The notes under the pieces are model-generated. The model saw only the letters and a list, made by a program, of their open reading frames with translations, did not search any database and was not told the DNA's origin. From Desulfobulbaceae bacterium DB1 (GTDB lineage: Bacteria; Desulfobacterota; Desulfobulbia; Desulfobulbales; SURF-16): 64,000 bases of DNA. The stretch spans positions 1 through 64,000 of the forward strand of contig MQUF01000012.1 of assembly GCA_001914235.1 (NCBI GenBank), given 5' to 3'. How positions within the stretch are numbered: the stretch's first letter is position 1; each line of letters opens with the position of its first letter. Both the position numbers and the translations under genes were made by a program. Shown here in pieces: positions 8,815 to 17,571 of this stretch.

Positions 8815-9126
8815 CCCGCCGAACGTATCGGCCACGATATCCAGCCGGCTCGGAAAACGACCGGGAATAAAGGACTGGTGGAATTCATCCGTGATTCCGT
8901 AAAGCAGACAGAAAAGGACCACGACTGCCGCGGTCGGTAAAAAATTTCTGTTGCGGACACGGGGATGCAGGGCAAAGAGGAAGGTGGCGCCAAGCGTGGC
9001 GTATGCCACGGCATGGCACAGTTTATCAACGCCTGCCGCGGCGGCCGGAAAATTGTTCCCCGGAGTGTGGGAGAGCAGGAAGATTGCCGCCATGACCAGC
9101 GCCATGGGAAAAAATCGAAGAGCCAT
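8737..9126 (-). CDS. VanZ family membrane protein 1
   Basis: A 129-residue protein with about four hydrophobic segments. It has the VanZ hallmarks FLLSHTPGNNFP, then DKLCHAVAYATLGATFLFAL and GITDEFHQSFIPGR. VanZ-like proteins are small membrane proteins; the founding member gives low-level teicoplanin resistance, but most homologues have no known role. Its 3' end overlaps the convergent gene ending at 8814. A second VanZ-like gene lies just upstream on the same strand. Confidence 0.85.
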   Translation of the reverse strand: MALRFFPMALVMAAIFLLSHTPGNNFPAAAAGVDKLCHAVAYATLGATFLFALHPRVRNRNFLPTAAVVVLFCLLYGITDEFHQSFIPGRFPSRLDIVADTFGGLLSVFCWQWWRNRRRSRMSPIADSR

Positions 9127-9238
9127 CTGTTTTCGGACTCAGCCCCCTAATCCGTCGCAACGAAATGACATCCCGGCCTTGGCGTCCCCGCAGCGCAAGC
9201 GTCATTGTTGAAAGATATGATTTTTTTTGCCACGACCG

Positions 9239-9682
9239 CTACTCTTTGCGCTGAAGATATGCCCTGATGTTCCATGCCGCCACCACCGCCATGGCGCCGA
9301 TCATGTCGGCGAAAACGTCTTTGCGATCCATGACCCGGTTCGGAATGAAATGCTGATAAAATTCTTCCATGACGCCGCACAGGAGGCACATGGCAGCCAC
9401 CTGGCCGCTTGTCCGGAGCCGCGATCGGGCATTATTAACCTGCAAGCGAAAGGCAAAGATACAGCTGGCGGCAAGAGCGGCGTATGCCGTTGCATGAAGA
9501 ATTTTGTCGAAATGGTGGAGGTTCAGGAAGAAGAGGGTTCTGCCGGGCACACTGGCGGAAGAAAAAATTGCCGCCAGTATGCCGACCATCGGTAAAAAAC
9601 GCAGACCACTGATGTCCGGAAAGTGTTTTTTCACCGATTTCTCCGCGCAGGCCGTACTACGCCCGGCCGACGGACATATCAT
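9239..9682 (-). CDS. VanZ family membrane protein 2
   Basis: A 147-residue protein, paralogous to the neighbour at 8737-9126. It shares [21 protein letters not shown] and [14 protein letters not shown] with the same helix layout. The start is uncertain. The ATG at 9682 overlaps the end of the upstream SEC-C gene by 26 nt, while an internal Met (MVGILAAIF) would give a shorter protein closer to the family's usual N terminus. The tandem layout suggests duplication. Confidence 0.82.
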   Translation of the reverse strand: MICPSAGRSTACAEKSVKKHFPDISGLRFLPMVGILAAIFSSASVPGRTLFFLNLHHFDKILHATAYAALAASCIFAFRLQVNNARSRLRTSGQVAAMCLLCGVMEEFYQHFIPNRVMDRKDVFADMIGAMAVVAAWNIRAYLQRKE

Positions 9683-10175
9683 CTTCGTTTAAATGAATAC
9701 TGTTCAACAGTTCCTTGGGGAATTTTTTGCGGACACGTTGAATAGCTGCAAAAATAGAATGGGCCGGATAGTCTTCCCAGATGGTTTCCTTGTCATCGGC
9801 ATAGGCCGTGGTGATAAATTTTTTCCGGCGGATACCGAAACGATGGGTCCAGTTGATTTCAATGGTTTCCGGATTTTCATCGAGATCCACATCGATTTTT
9901 GTTCCCTTGTCAGCCACCTGAACAGCGTCCATCTCGCTTATTTCCAGCAGCCAACCGTCACCGTCCTCGGTGGAAAGAAGAATGAAAACGCCAAGGGGTT
10001 TCACCATTTTTTCTTTATTAACGGCGGATTCCTGTAGTTTTTCAATCTCGCTTTTCAGGGTTACCTGCGGTTGCGGCTGACCCTGAGCAGGTTTGAAATC
10101 AACTTTTCCATAACAGCATCGCTTATACTTTTGACCGCTGCCGCATGGGCAGGGATCGTTGCGTCCTATTTTCAT
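9657..10175 (-). CDS. SEC-C motif zinc-binding protein
   Basis: This 172-residue protein begins with a SEC-C zinc finger ([16 protein letters not shown]), the same motif found at the C terminus of SecA. A region of about 140 residues follows that is not recognised by eye ([26 protein letters not shown]...). SEC-C domains bind zinc and often mediate contact with SecB or ribosomes. In stand-alone proteins the function is unclear. It probably sits in one transcript with the two VanZ genes downstream. Confidence 0.85.
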   Translation of the reverse strand: MKIGRNDPCPCGSGQKYKRCCYGKVDFKPAQGQPQPQVTLKSEIEKLQESAVNKEKMVKPLGVFILLSTEDGDGWLLEISEMDAVQVADKGTKIDVDLDENPETIEINWTHRFGIRRKKFITTAYADDKETIWEDYPAHSIFAAIQRVRKKFPKELLNSIHLNEDDMSVGRA

Positions 10176-10361
10176 GTTGCGTCCTCTGGATTGAGAGTAA
10201 ACAGTTGTTTTGTTTCACCGTATCCGATCACGGGTTGGATATGGATTGAGACTTTGCTGCAAAAGTGCCGTATCGGCGCCGATTTTCCAAGGTTCTCAGG
10301 CTCTTCTGACATCATTACGAACCTCAATTAACCATTTTCGTCGGTCAATTGTCAATCCGCA

Positions 10362-13136
10362 TCAGTTGATTTTGACAATTTTTTCCTGATTGGTGTAATA
10401 GCGCACCAGTTCGTTGAAAAGGTCGTCTCTGCCGGTATAGATCTGGTTGGTGCTGTTTAATATCTGCTGCAGGGCTTCCTGGTACATGTCGACCCCGAAA
10501 ATGCTGTCGTGAATATACTCTTTTCCTGATTTTTCTTCGAACAGCCGTTTCATATAACGGTCGACATTGGCCCAGTAGATATGGTTGTTGCGAAAATGGG
10601 GATTGGATCGTTTGGCTTTTTCAATTTCCTCATCCATCATGTTTCGCAATTCCTTTTCAAAAAGATGATGATAGATCTGACCCGCTATTTTGACCGGACC
10701 CTGGGCCGAGGTGCCGATGCTGGTGACTCCGCCGCTGTTGGTGGTCATGAAGACGATCATGGTCATGTTTTTTTCCGCATGGCCCTGCCGGTCCTGGTAG
10801 GGGTTGAAGTGGCTGACAAAAAGGGAGGACCGGCCCTGGGGGGCGGTGCCTGTTTTGCCGGAGACCAGATTCTTGTGAAAGGGGAATTCCGTTTTCATGC
10901 CGGCACCGGTGCCCCGGTTGCACACCTCATACAGGGCCCGCATTTCGTCCTCCCTTTCTTTTTTCGAGTCAAACAGGGCAATGGTGCGGCCGACGGGTTC
11001 ACGATGCCGCTCAAAGAGAACCTGGCCGTCAACCAGGATGCGCTTGACAAAGGAGGGCTCGCGGAAATTGCCGTCCAGAAAGGCATTGTAAACACCCAGC
11101 CATTGCTGAACCGGCACGTCGGATGCGCCGATGCCGAATGGCCAGAAGCGGGCGTCGTCCCTGTTGTAGCGCAGACCGATGCGGTCAAAGGCAAGCAGGA
11201 GTGCGCTGCTGATCCGTTTGTTGGCATAAAGCCGGGCAAATATGGTGTTGACGGAAAGCACCTGGGCCTCCAGCAGGGAGTACTGTCGCCCCAGAAAGTG
11301 TTCCTGGTCATACGGAAACCAGTTGCGCGGCAGCCAGACCTCTTTGCCCGCGCTTTCCACATACTTGTATTCCATCGGTTTGTCGGCCAGCAAGGTCTGC
11401 AGATTCGCCTGGTTGTCGGTCATGGCGAAATAGGCGATAACCGGTTTGATGGTTGAGGACGGAGTAAGGGTTGCCTGCTTGTTCATCAGGTCAATGATGA
11501 TCGGTTCGGCCCCTTCGTCGAGGGGGATGTCAAGCCCGCCGAGAATGAATTCCTTGCCTCCCACATAGGAGATGATTTCTCCCGACTGGTTGACGATGAT
11601 CAGGCCGGCATTGACGTTCTGGTAGAGGTTTTCCATGAAGCCCTTGAAATCGGTGTAGGGCGGGATCTGTTTTTTCTGCTCATACCGTTCCCGATCCTTT
11701 TTCCAGGTGTCGGCGTTTCGCTGCTGGAGAATTTTTTGATATCCGGGACTGTTCAGATATGAGACGATGAACTCCTTGCTTTTTTCCACAACGTCGAGGT
11801 CGACGGCGGTTTCCACCACCACGTCGCCCCGCACGTCAAGCATCAGCTCCGCTCCGCTTATCCGGCGGCCGTCGAGCATGTAGGTGCGGGAGGAGACCTC
11901 CTTGATGACGTTCCATGATGTCCATTCCTCTTCCCCGTAGAGAGGGGAACGGTACTCCCGGAAGCCGATGTCGCGGATCGATTCTTCATCGCTAAGACGC
12001 CATTGAAGATATTGTTCGGCGGAGATTTCCTCCTGTTCGCGCAGGTAGGCAAGGGCGAGATTGATTTTGTTGATCGCCTCTTTTGCATGGCGGAGCTGGC
12101 TTGCGTCCAGTTGCTCAAAGTTTTTCCCTCTCACCACCTGATAAAATGCCAGCTGTCGATTGTGGTTCGGGATAAAGGAGGAGATCGCCACCAGCTGCTG
12201 CAGGGACAATTCCGACAGTTCCATTTTGAAATAGCTGCGGGCCGCGGAGCTGAAGCCGTAAATGTTACTGCCCACCGGCACTGTGTTGATATAAAAATCG
12301 AGGTTTTTGTCCTTGCCGAATTTGGCAACCATCATGTAGGCGATAATAATCTCCTCCAGCTTGTTGGCGACGGTTCGGTCGGAGTTGCCGAGGATTTTTT
12401 TTGCATTTTGCATGACGATGGTACTGGCGCCCCTGGGGTTGCCGAAAAGGGTGTCTTTCATCGCGCCTGCCAGGTTGACCCAGCTGACCCCGGCATGGAT
12501 GAGAAAGCTGTTGACGTGCCAGGGGTTCTTCGGATGGGGCAACAGGTAATGGTCCTCGCAGGCAAGCAGTGCCATCTTTGCCGCGCCGGGTATTTCCTCG
12601 GTCAGTTCCCGCTTGCCGTATGATTTGATGACCGCGCCGCGGCTATCGATTATTTGCGCGGAATGGGCATAGGTTGCCAGGCTTTCCGGCAGCCGCTGGA
12701 TGGGGGCGGTATCATAGATGGTGCGGGCAATGAAAAATTCTACGATATGCTGGGTTGGGCCGGGTATGGTGTTGAGCAGCAAAAGAGAAAAGACCGTCAC
12801 CGATATCCATTGCAAGAAGCGCGGCGTCCAGTAGGTGAGGAGGAAAATCATCCTCTTGTAAGGATTTTCCCAAGGGAAAATGATTTTTTTGTTCGGGTTT
12901 TTTTCCAGTTCCTTGAGGTATTTGTAATAACTGTCCTCAAGTTGCTTGCTTTCCCGCAGCCGTTTGCCGATATTTTTTTCAGAGATGCCGTTTTTGATGT
13001 CGCGTTTGGAAAAGGTATGCTGATAGGCCTTGAATTTGATAGCCTGCTGTTTCAATATCTGCTGATCGTTTTTTTCTTCAGATCCCGCGCTTGAAGAATT
13101 ATGCTGCTTCTGTGAATGCGAATCGTCGCTTGGCAT
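10362..13136 (-). CDS. Class A penicillin-binding protein (GT51 transglycosylase/transpeptidase)
   Basis: A 924-residue bifunctional murein synthase. A long charged cytoplasmic N terminus (about 100 residues) comes before one membrane helix. Then comes the GT51 transglycosylase domain (E194 in ACEDHYLLPH; RGASTIVMQNAKK; KLEEIIIAYMM) and a transpeptidase domain. The three penicillin-binding motifs are complete: S561-T-I-K564, S628-V-N630 and K761-T-G. The protein is longer than typical PBP1a because of the N-terminal extension and insertions between the domains. It acts on lipid II at the outer face of the inner membrane. ATG start at 13136. Confidence 0.93.
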   Translation of the reverse strand: MPSDDSHSQKQHNSSSAGSEEKNDQQILKQQAIKFKAYQHTFSKRDIKNGISEKNIGKRLRESKQLEDSYYKYLKELEKNPNKKIIFPWENPYKRMIFLLTYWTPRFLQWISVTVFSLLLLNTIPGPTQHIVEFFIARTIYDTAPIQRLPESLATYAHSAQIIDSRGAVIKSYGKRELTEEIPGAAKMALLACEDHYLLPHPKNPWHVNSFLIHAGVSWVNLAGAMKDTLFGNPRGASTIVMQNAKKILGNSDRTVANKLEEIIIAYMMVAKFGKDKNLDFYINTVPVGSNIYGFSSAARSYFKMELSELSLQQLVAISSFIPNHNRQLAFYQVVRGKNFEQLDASQLRHAKEAINKINLALAYLREQEEISAEQYLQWRLSDEESIRDIGFREYRSPLYGEEEWTSWNVIKEVSSRTYMLDGRRISGAELMLDVRGDVVVETAVDLDVVEKSKEFIVSYLNSPGYQKILQQRNADTWKKDRERYEQKKQIPPYTDFKGFMENLYQNVNAGLIIVNQSGEIISYVGGKEFILGGLDIPLDEGAEPIIIDLMNKQATLTPSSTIKPVIAYFAMTDNQANLQTLLADKPMEYKYVESAGKEVWLPRNWFPYDQEHFLGRQYSLLEAQVLSVNTIFARLYANKRISSALLLAFDRIGLRYNRDDARFWPFGIGASDVPVQQWLGVYNAFLDGNFREPSFVKRILVDGQVLFERHREPVGRTIALFDSKKEREDEMRALYEVCNRGTGAGMKTEFPFHKNLVSGKTGTAPQGRSSLFVSHFNPYQDRQGHAEKNMTMIVFMTTNSGGVTSIGTSAQGPVKIAGQIYHHLFEKELRNMMDEEIEKAKRSNPHFRNNHIYWANVDRYMKRLFEEKSGKEYIHDSIFGVDMYQEALQQILNSTNQIYTGRDDLFNELVRYYTNQEKIVKIN

Positions 13137-13441
13137 TGGCTGTTTTTTGTCTATCTGTTTGATCTTGCTTGGTTTGTTTTTTTGTGTTCCTTTCCTTCGC
13201 CGGTTTCGTGATACAATTGCAGGTGGGTGACCTGTTGAGCGAGGATTGAAGAAAAAGTTTACTGTGTAACGTTTCGGACTTCAAACAAAAGTTATTGAAT
13301 TATTTCTTTTGAGTCCGGACCGGTTGCAGCCGATAGAGTGGAAAATGGCTGTGCAATGGCGCCGGGAAATCCTGTGGGCGGAAGCGGCCCGGTTTTTCCA
13401 TGATTTTCACAATACGTAAATTGAAAAGTTGAGTTTTTTTT
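13137..13441. other. Intergenic region between divergent PBP and pentapeptide genes
   Basis: About 305 nt between two genes that point away from each other. It must carry both promoters, but no convincing -35/-10 pair, dyad or ORF was seen. A run of T precedes the pentapeptide gene start at 13442. Confidence 0.4.
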
Positions 13442-16060
13442 ATGTTGGTTCGCTGCAAATGTGGATTTCAGGGTCAGATTCATGATGACGGCAACAAGCA
13501 GTCGGTCGATTGCCCGAAATGCGGGTCCCGGCTGACGGTGCCGATTGACCGGGGCAGGGTGGAGTCGGCCATGGCCCTTTTTGCCTGCTCTGACTGCGGA
13601 TTTGCCAAGAAAATACCTGCGCGGTACGTGGGGAAAATCGCCCCCTGTCCCAAGTGCGGCAGCAAGGCCGCGGTTGTGCCGTATACCCCGCCCCGAAGAA
13701 CACCTGTTGCTGTTGCCGGCCCTGGAACCCCGGCCGGCGTAACCCTTCGTTCAGTTTCCTTGCCGTGGAAGAATCTGATAAAAAATTCGAGGGTGAAAAA
13801 GGGGTTCCTGATCGTTGCCCCCCTGGCGGTTGTCGCCATCCTTGTGGCCTTCTTTGTCTCGGGCCGTCAGTCTCCCGTCCCTGTGGATCCGGGGTATCGG
13901 CCGGTGGCCCTTGAGAAGTTGCCGGTGCAATCCCCTGAATACCGGCGTTTGGTTGAAGTCGCCCGTATTCTTCAATCATCCCGGGATTTCAAAGGAAAGG
14001 ATTTGCGCGGCATCGATCTCTCTTCCACGGACCTGCGCGGCGTGGATTTTCGGGAAGCCAATCTGGAAAAGGCCGATCTGTCCAAAGCCGATCTGGTCCA
14101 GGCGGATCTGCGCGGTGCCAATCTGCGCGGCGCTGATTTGCAGTCCGCCGATCTGAGCGGTTGTCGGATGCGTGGCGTTATCCTGCAGGATGCCCTGGTT
14201 CGCAAGGCGGATTTTTCCGGTGCCCATCTGGAAGAAGCAAACCTGACGAGGACGGATTTTTCCAGGGCAAATCTGCAAAGCGCGGTGTTGAAAAAGGCCC
14301 TGTTGTTCGGCGCCATTCTGGTGGAGGCGGATCTGAGCAGGGCGGATGCCGGTGGGGCCAATTTTGCCGGCGCGGATTTTTCCGGGACCAATGTCCGGGA
14401 AACCAATTTTCACGACGCCAAGCTTGATCGAACCAATCTTGCCACCTGCGATCTGCGCGGCGCGGATCTTTCCGGAGCGAGCCTGAAGGAGGCGAAATTG
14501 GCGGGAGCGAAACTGGCGGGCATTCTTTTTGTCGAGGCAGACCTCTCCGGCGCGAATCTCTATGGTGCCGAGTTGAGCGGCGCTGATCTTGCCGGAGCAC
14601 TTCTGGCCGGTGCCGATCTGAGCAAGGCCCAGCTGCACGGGGCGAACTGCGCGAAAACCCGTTTCGGCAGGGCAAATCTGCATCAGGCGGTACTGTTTGG
14701 CGCCAATCTCCAGCAGGCTGATTTTAATCAGGCCAACCTGACCAGCGGGGTGCTTGACAGGGCTGATTTGACCGGGGCTTTGTTGACTGAAGCCAATCTG
14801 ACCAACGCGACCCTCACCGGCGCGAATTTGAGCGGCGCGAATCTCAATCACGCCAATCTCACCGGCGCCGGTTTCCAAGGTGCGAGGCTGACGGACAAGG
14901 CCAGCCTGGTCAAGGCCAATCTGACGAATTGCGACCTGTCCAAGGCTGATCTGTCCCTGGCCAATCTTCATCAGGCCAACCTGTCCAACGGCATCCTGCG
15001 GGAGGCGAAACTGCACAAGACAAGTCTTAAAAACGCCTATCTCAGCAATGCCGATCTGACCAATGCCGATCTGACCAGTGCCGATCTCACCAGCGCCGAC
15101 CTCAAGGGGGCCAATCTCACCGGTATCAATCTGACCAGTAATTTCACCATGCGGATGAAGGACCTGAGCGCCGCTTTGCTGACCGATATTCGTTTCACCC
15201 GTTTTGATCTGCGCAACGCCAATCTGACCAACGCGATCCTTGCCCATGCAGATCTGCGCTATGTGGATTTCACCAACGCCGACCTGACCAGGGCGGATTT
15301 GCGTCAGGCGAATCTTGGGGGGGCCGATTTCCGCTGGGCCAATCTCACCGACGCCGATCTCAGCGAGGCGGATGTGCGGGAAGCTCTTTTTTCCGATGCC
15401 GATTTGAACCGGGCCGATTTCAAGCAGGTTGCCTTTTCCGGGGCAGTGATCCACGATGCCGAAAATCTTGATCGGGCCCTTCACCTTGACCCGCAAGAAC
15501 TTGAGAAAGTAATGGCCGCGACCCGGAAAGAGCCGCCGGAAAGACTGGCGGCAATTGCCGTGGAAGCCGGCAGTGCAGTCGCGGCGGAGAGTGAAGGGCC
15601 GGGAAGATCAATAAAAATCTGGGGATTAACGGTGGAAGGTTTTGGAACGGTCCGTCCGCCTTTTAATGAGGAAAAGGATCTGGGCAAAGCTTTTCTGGGG
15701 CTGAGCGAGATCGAGGCGAACCTGGTGAAACACCGGATATTCACCGGCGACAGGGAGGGGGTGCCGGCAGAAACGGAAGCAATGCTTGCGGTGCTGTACA
15801 CCGTTAATTTTATGCCCGGCAGTCAGGAAATTCCCATTCTGGTCAAATGGATCAATCCCGATGGGAAAGTGGTGCATTCAGAGTCGGTCTCCACCGGATA
15901 TCTGCGTCGTCAGGTAGCCTCATACCATCTTGCCGGAAGCGATGTTGCTCTGGGGCGATGGCGGGTGGAATTTTATTTCCAGAAAAGCAGGATAGGCAGC
16001 CAGGAAATATCCGTCATCACCCCGGAACGCTTTCAGTCCCGGCTCGAGCGGCTGGAATAA
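13442..16060 (+). CDS. Giant membrane-anchored pentapeptide-repeat protein with two zinc ribbons
   Basis: This 872-residue protein starts with two zinc-ribbon units (C5/C7-C24/C27 and C49/C52-C69/C72). A Pro-rich linker and one membrane helix (about 121-140) follow. From about residue 182 to 672 there is an almost unbroken A(D/N)LxX pentapeptide array of roughly 98 units. This is expected to form a right-handed quadrilateral beta-helix of about 24 turns. A C-terminal domain of about 190 residues (LTVEGFGTVRPPF...WRVEFYFQKSRIGSQEI) is not recognised and may be beta-sandwich-like. Zinc ribbons should face the cytoplasm and the helix the periplasm. Function unknown; a long spacer or scaffold is a guess. 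Confidence 0.88.
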   Translation: MLVRCKCGFQGQIHDDGNKQSVDCPKCGSRLTVPIDRGRVESAMALFACSDCGFAKKIPARYVGKIAPCPKCGSKAAVVPYTPPRRTPVAVAGPGTPAGVTLRSVSLPWKNLIKNSRVKKGFLIVAPLAVVAILVAFFVSGRQSPVPVDPGYRPVALEKLPVQSPEYRRLVEVARILQSSRDFKGKDLRGIDLSSTDLRGVDFREANLEKADLSKADLVQADLRGANLRGADLQSADLSGCRMRGVILQDALVRKADFSGAHLEEANLTRTDFSRANLQSAVLKKALLFGAILVEADLSRADAGGANFAGADFSGTNVRETNFHDAKLDRTNLATCDLRGADLSGASLKEAKLAGAKLAGILFVEADLSGANLYGAELSGADLAGALLAGADLSKAQLHGANCAKTRFGRANLHQAVLFGANLQQADFNQANLTSGVLDRADLTGALLTEANLTNATLTGANLSGANLNHANLTGAGFQGARLTDKASLVKANLTNCDLSKADLSLANLHQANLSNGILREAKLHKTSLKNAYLSNADLTNADLTSADLTSADLKGANLTGINLTSNFTMRMKDLSAALLTDIRFTRFDLRNANLTNAILAHADLRYVDFTNADLTRADLRQANLGGADFRWANLTDADLSEADVREALFSDADLNRADFKQVAFSGAVIHDAENLDRALHLDPQELEKVMAATRKEPPERLAAIAVEAGSAVAAESEGPGRSIKIWGLTVEGFGTVRPPFNEEKDLGKAFLGLSEIEANLVKHRIFTGDREGVPAETEAMLAVLYTVNFMPGSQEIPILVKWINPDGKVVHSESVSTGYLRRQVASYHLAGSDVALGRWRVEFYFQKSRIGSQEISVITPERFQSRLERLE

Positions 16061-16076
16061 GTTTCGCGCAACGATA

Positions 16077-17162
16077 TCAGATTGCCTCGGACAGTGCCAT
16101 CACCATGGCGCCCTTGGCGGTGGTATTCAATGGATCGGACGCGACGCGTATCTCGGAGACGGCAACCGGCAGGTCAACTTTTTTCAGTCCCTGTTCGAAA
16201 AGCTCCTTGAATCCCCTCGGCAGCACGGTGCCGCCGCTCAGGACAATGGGCACCGGCTTGGATATTTTCGGGATCTTGTCGCTGGTTTGCATGACTTTTT
16301 CCAGGGTGTTGAGCAGGCTGGAAACGAGATCAACATAGTAAATGCCGAGGGCGGTTTCAATGCGATCCTGGGCCGGTCGGGAAAGATTCAACGAACCTTC
16401 TTTGATGGTTTTGATTTTTGTTGCCGGTTCGCCGAGGGAAACGCCGACCATGGAGTCGATATAATCGCCGCCCTTCTGGATACTGAAGGAGATGACCGGC
16501 ACCGACAGATAGGACATGCAGATGTTGCACATGCCGCCGCCCATGCTGATGCCGATTCCGGTGAAGTTGTCGTTGGACAGTTCGGCCATGATGGTGGCCA
16601 GCCCTTCGTTGATGGAAATGGGTTTGTAGCCGAGGCTGCTCAAGTACATCTTGAGAATCGATTCGTGGTAAACCACTGAGTTGAGTCCGTCAACCGGCTC
16701 TCCCGGCAAACTGAAACAGACGATTTCATTGCTTTTGTCCGGTCGGGTGATCAGGGTGTCGATGATGGCCTGAAGGACATTGATGCTTTCGTCCTCCTTG
16801 GCGCTCAGCAAACCTTTTTCCATGGTGCGGCGGGTATTGGTGTTGAACATGTTGGCGAAATTTTCCGCCGAATATCCCAGGATGTAAAACTGGTTGTGCT
16901 TCTCCAGAAAGGTGACGTCGTTTTCGACCAGTATTTTTTTGGTGAATTTGGAGTACGGAACAGTAAAAAAGGCGTTCAGCTGTTTAACGGTATGGATGGT
17001 CTTGCCCATGTTCTGGGACAGGACAATATGGCTGGTGCCGATATCCAGCCCAATGGGGCCGGTAGGTTTTTCAGCTTCTTCACCAATCTCTTTTTCCCTG
17101 GAAACAACCGCCTTGTGTGATGCCTCGATGGCGGTTTCAATATGTTCCATTTCCTGTGGCAT
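16077..17162 (-). CDS. Actin/MreB-fold ATPase (Hsp70/actin superfamily)
   Basis: Actin-fold motifs are present in order: phosphate-1 loop GLDIGTSHIVL, phosphate-2 GIGISMGGGMCNICM and adenosine loop VLSGGTVLPRGF. It is about 361 residues from ATG 17162, which has AAGGGGGAAAG in front of it. An upstream ATG at 17279 would add 39 residues of Lys-rich, low-complexity sequence. The closest general families are MreB/MamK/FtsA/PilM-like proteins, but it lacks obvious FtsA or PilM signatures. It could build a filament or act as a regulatory ATPase. It is convergent with the pentapeptide gene, with 16 nt between the stops. Confidence 0.75.
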   Translation of the reverse strand: MPQEMEHIETAIEASHKAVVSREKEIGEEAEKPTGPIGLDIGTSHIVLSQNMGKTIHTVKQLNAFFTVPYSKFTKKILVENDVTFLEKHNQFYILGYSAENFANMFNTNTRRTMEKGLLSAKEDESINVLQAIIDTLITRPDKSNEIVCFSLPGEPVDGLNSVVYHESILKMYLSSLGYKPISINEGLATIMAELSNDNFTGIGISMGGGMCNICMSYLSVPVISFSIQKGGDYIDSMVGVSLGEPATKIKTIKEGSLNLSRPAQDRIETALGIYYVDLVSSLLNTLEKVMQTSDKIPKISKPVPIVLSGGTVLPRGFKELFEQGLKKVDLPVAVSEIRVASDPLNTTAKGAMVMALSEAI

Positions 17163-17383
17163 GCTCTTTCCCCCTTCAATTTCCTCTGGTTCGGGATTGT
17201 GTTGCATTACGTTTGTGGTTGTCGGAATTGAAAAACTGTCTATGGCCCTGTTTTTTTTTCTTTTTTTCCAATGTGCCATGTGCGATTCCCTGCCACCACA
17301 AAATATAGGTGTTACCGGCCTGCCGGGTAAAATTCAGTTGCCAACACCCGTATTCTACCTTAGTAGAAGCAATAAAAATAATG

Positions 17384-17456
17384 TCGCCGCCAAAAGGTGT
17401 CGTGCTGCCGACCTCTTTGCTTGAGCAAACCTTCACGTAGGCTTTTGGCGAGGCGA
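17384..17456. other. Large inverted-repeat structure, possible structured RNA
   Basis: TCGCCGCCAAAAG at 17384-17396 pairs with CTTTTGGCGAGGCGA at 17442-17456 (13 bp with a two-base bulge). An inner hairpin TTTGCTTGAGCAAA lies in the loop. It sits between the divergent actin-fold and helicase genes. It matches no riboswitch class that I can recognise and has no U-run. It could be a leader RNA, a small RNA or an operator. Confidence 0.3.
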
Positions 17457-17571
17457 TCAAAAAATTGCGTAAAATTCCACTGCTCGAATGGTAATGTATT
17501 TTATATATAGTATCAATCTAGGATTATAAACAATTTTCTGAGTTTGTTTCAAATATTTATCAATTTATTTC

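Noticed and set aside
10581-11456. Plus-strand open frame of 291 codons opposite the PBP gene
   Set aside because: It is antisense to the transpeptidase motifs of an intact PBP; no recognisable domain or ribosome site.
13976-15496. Long minus-strand open frame (506 codons) rich in IGxxQIG repeats
   Set aside because: It lies inside the pentapeptide gene. The 15-nt periodicity of that gene removes stops on the other strand; the plus-strand frame has the family signature and ribosome-start context.
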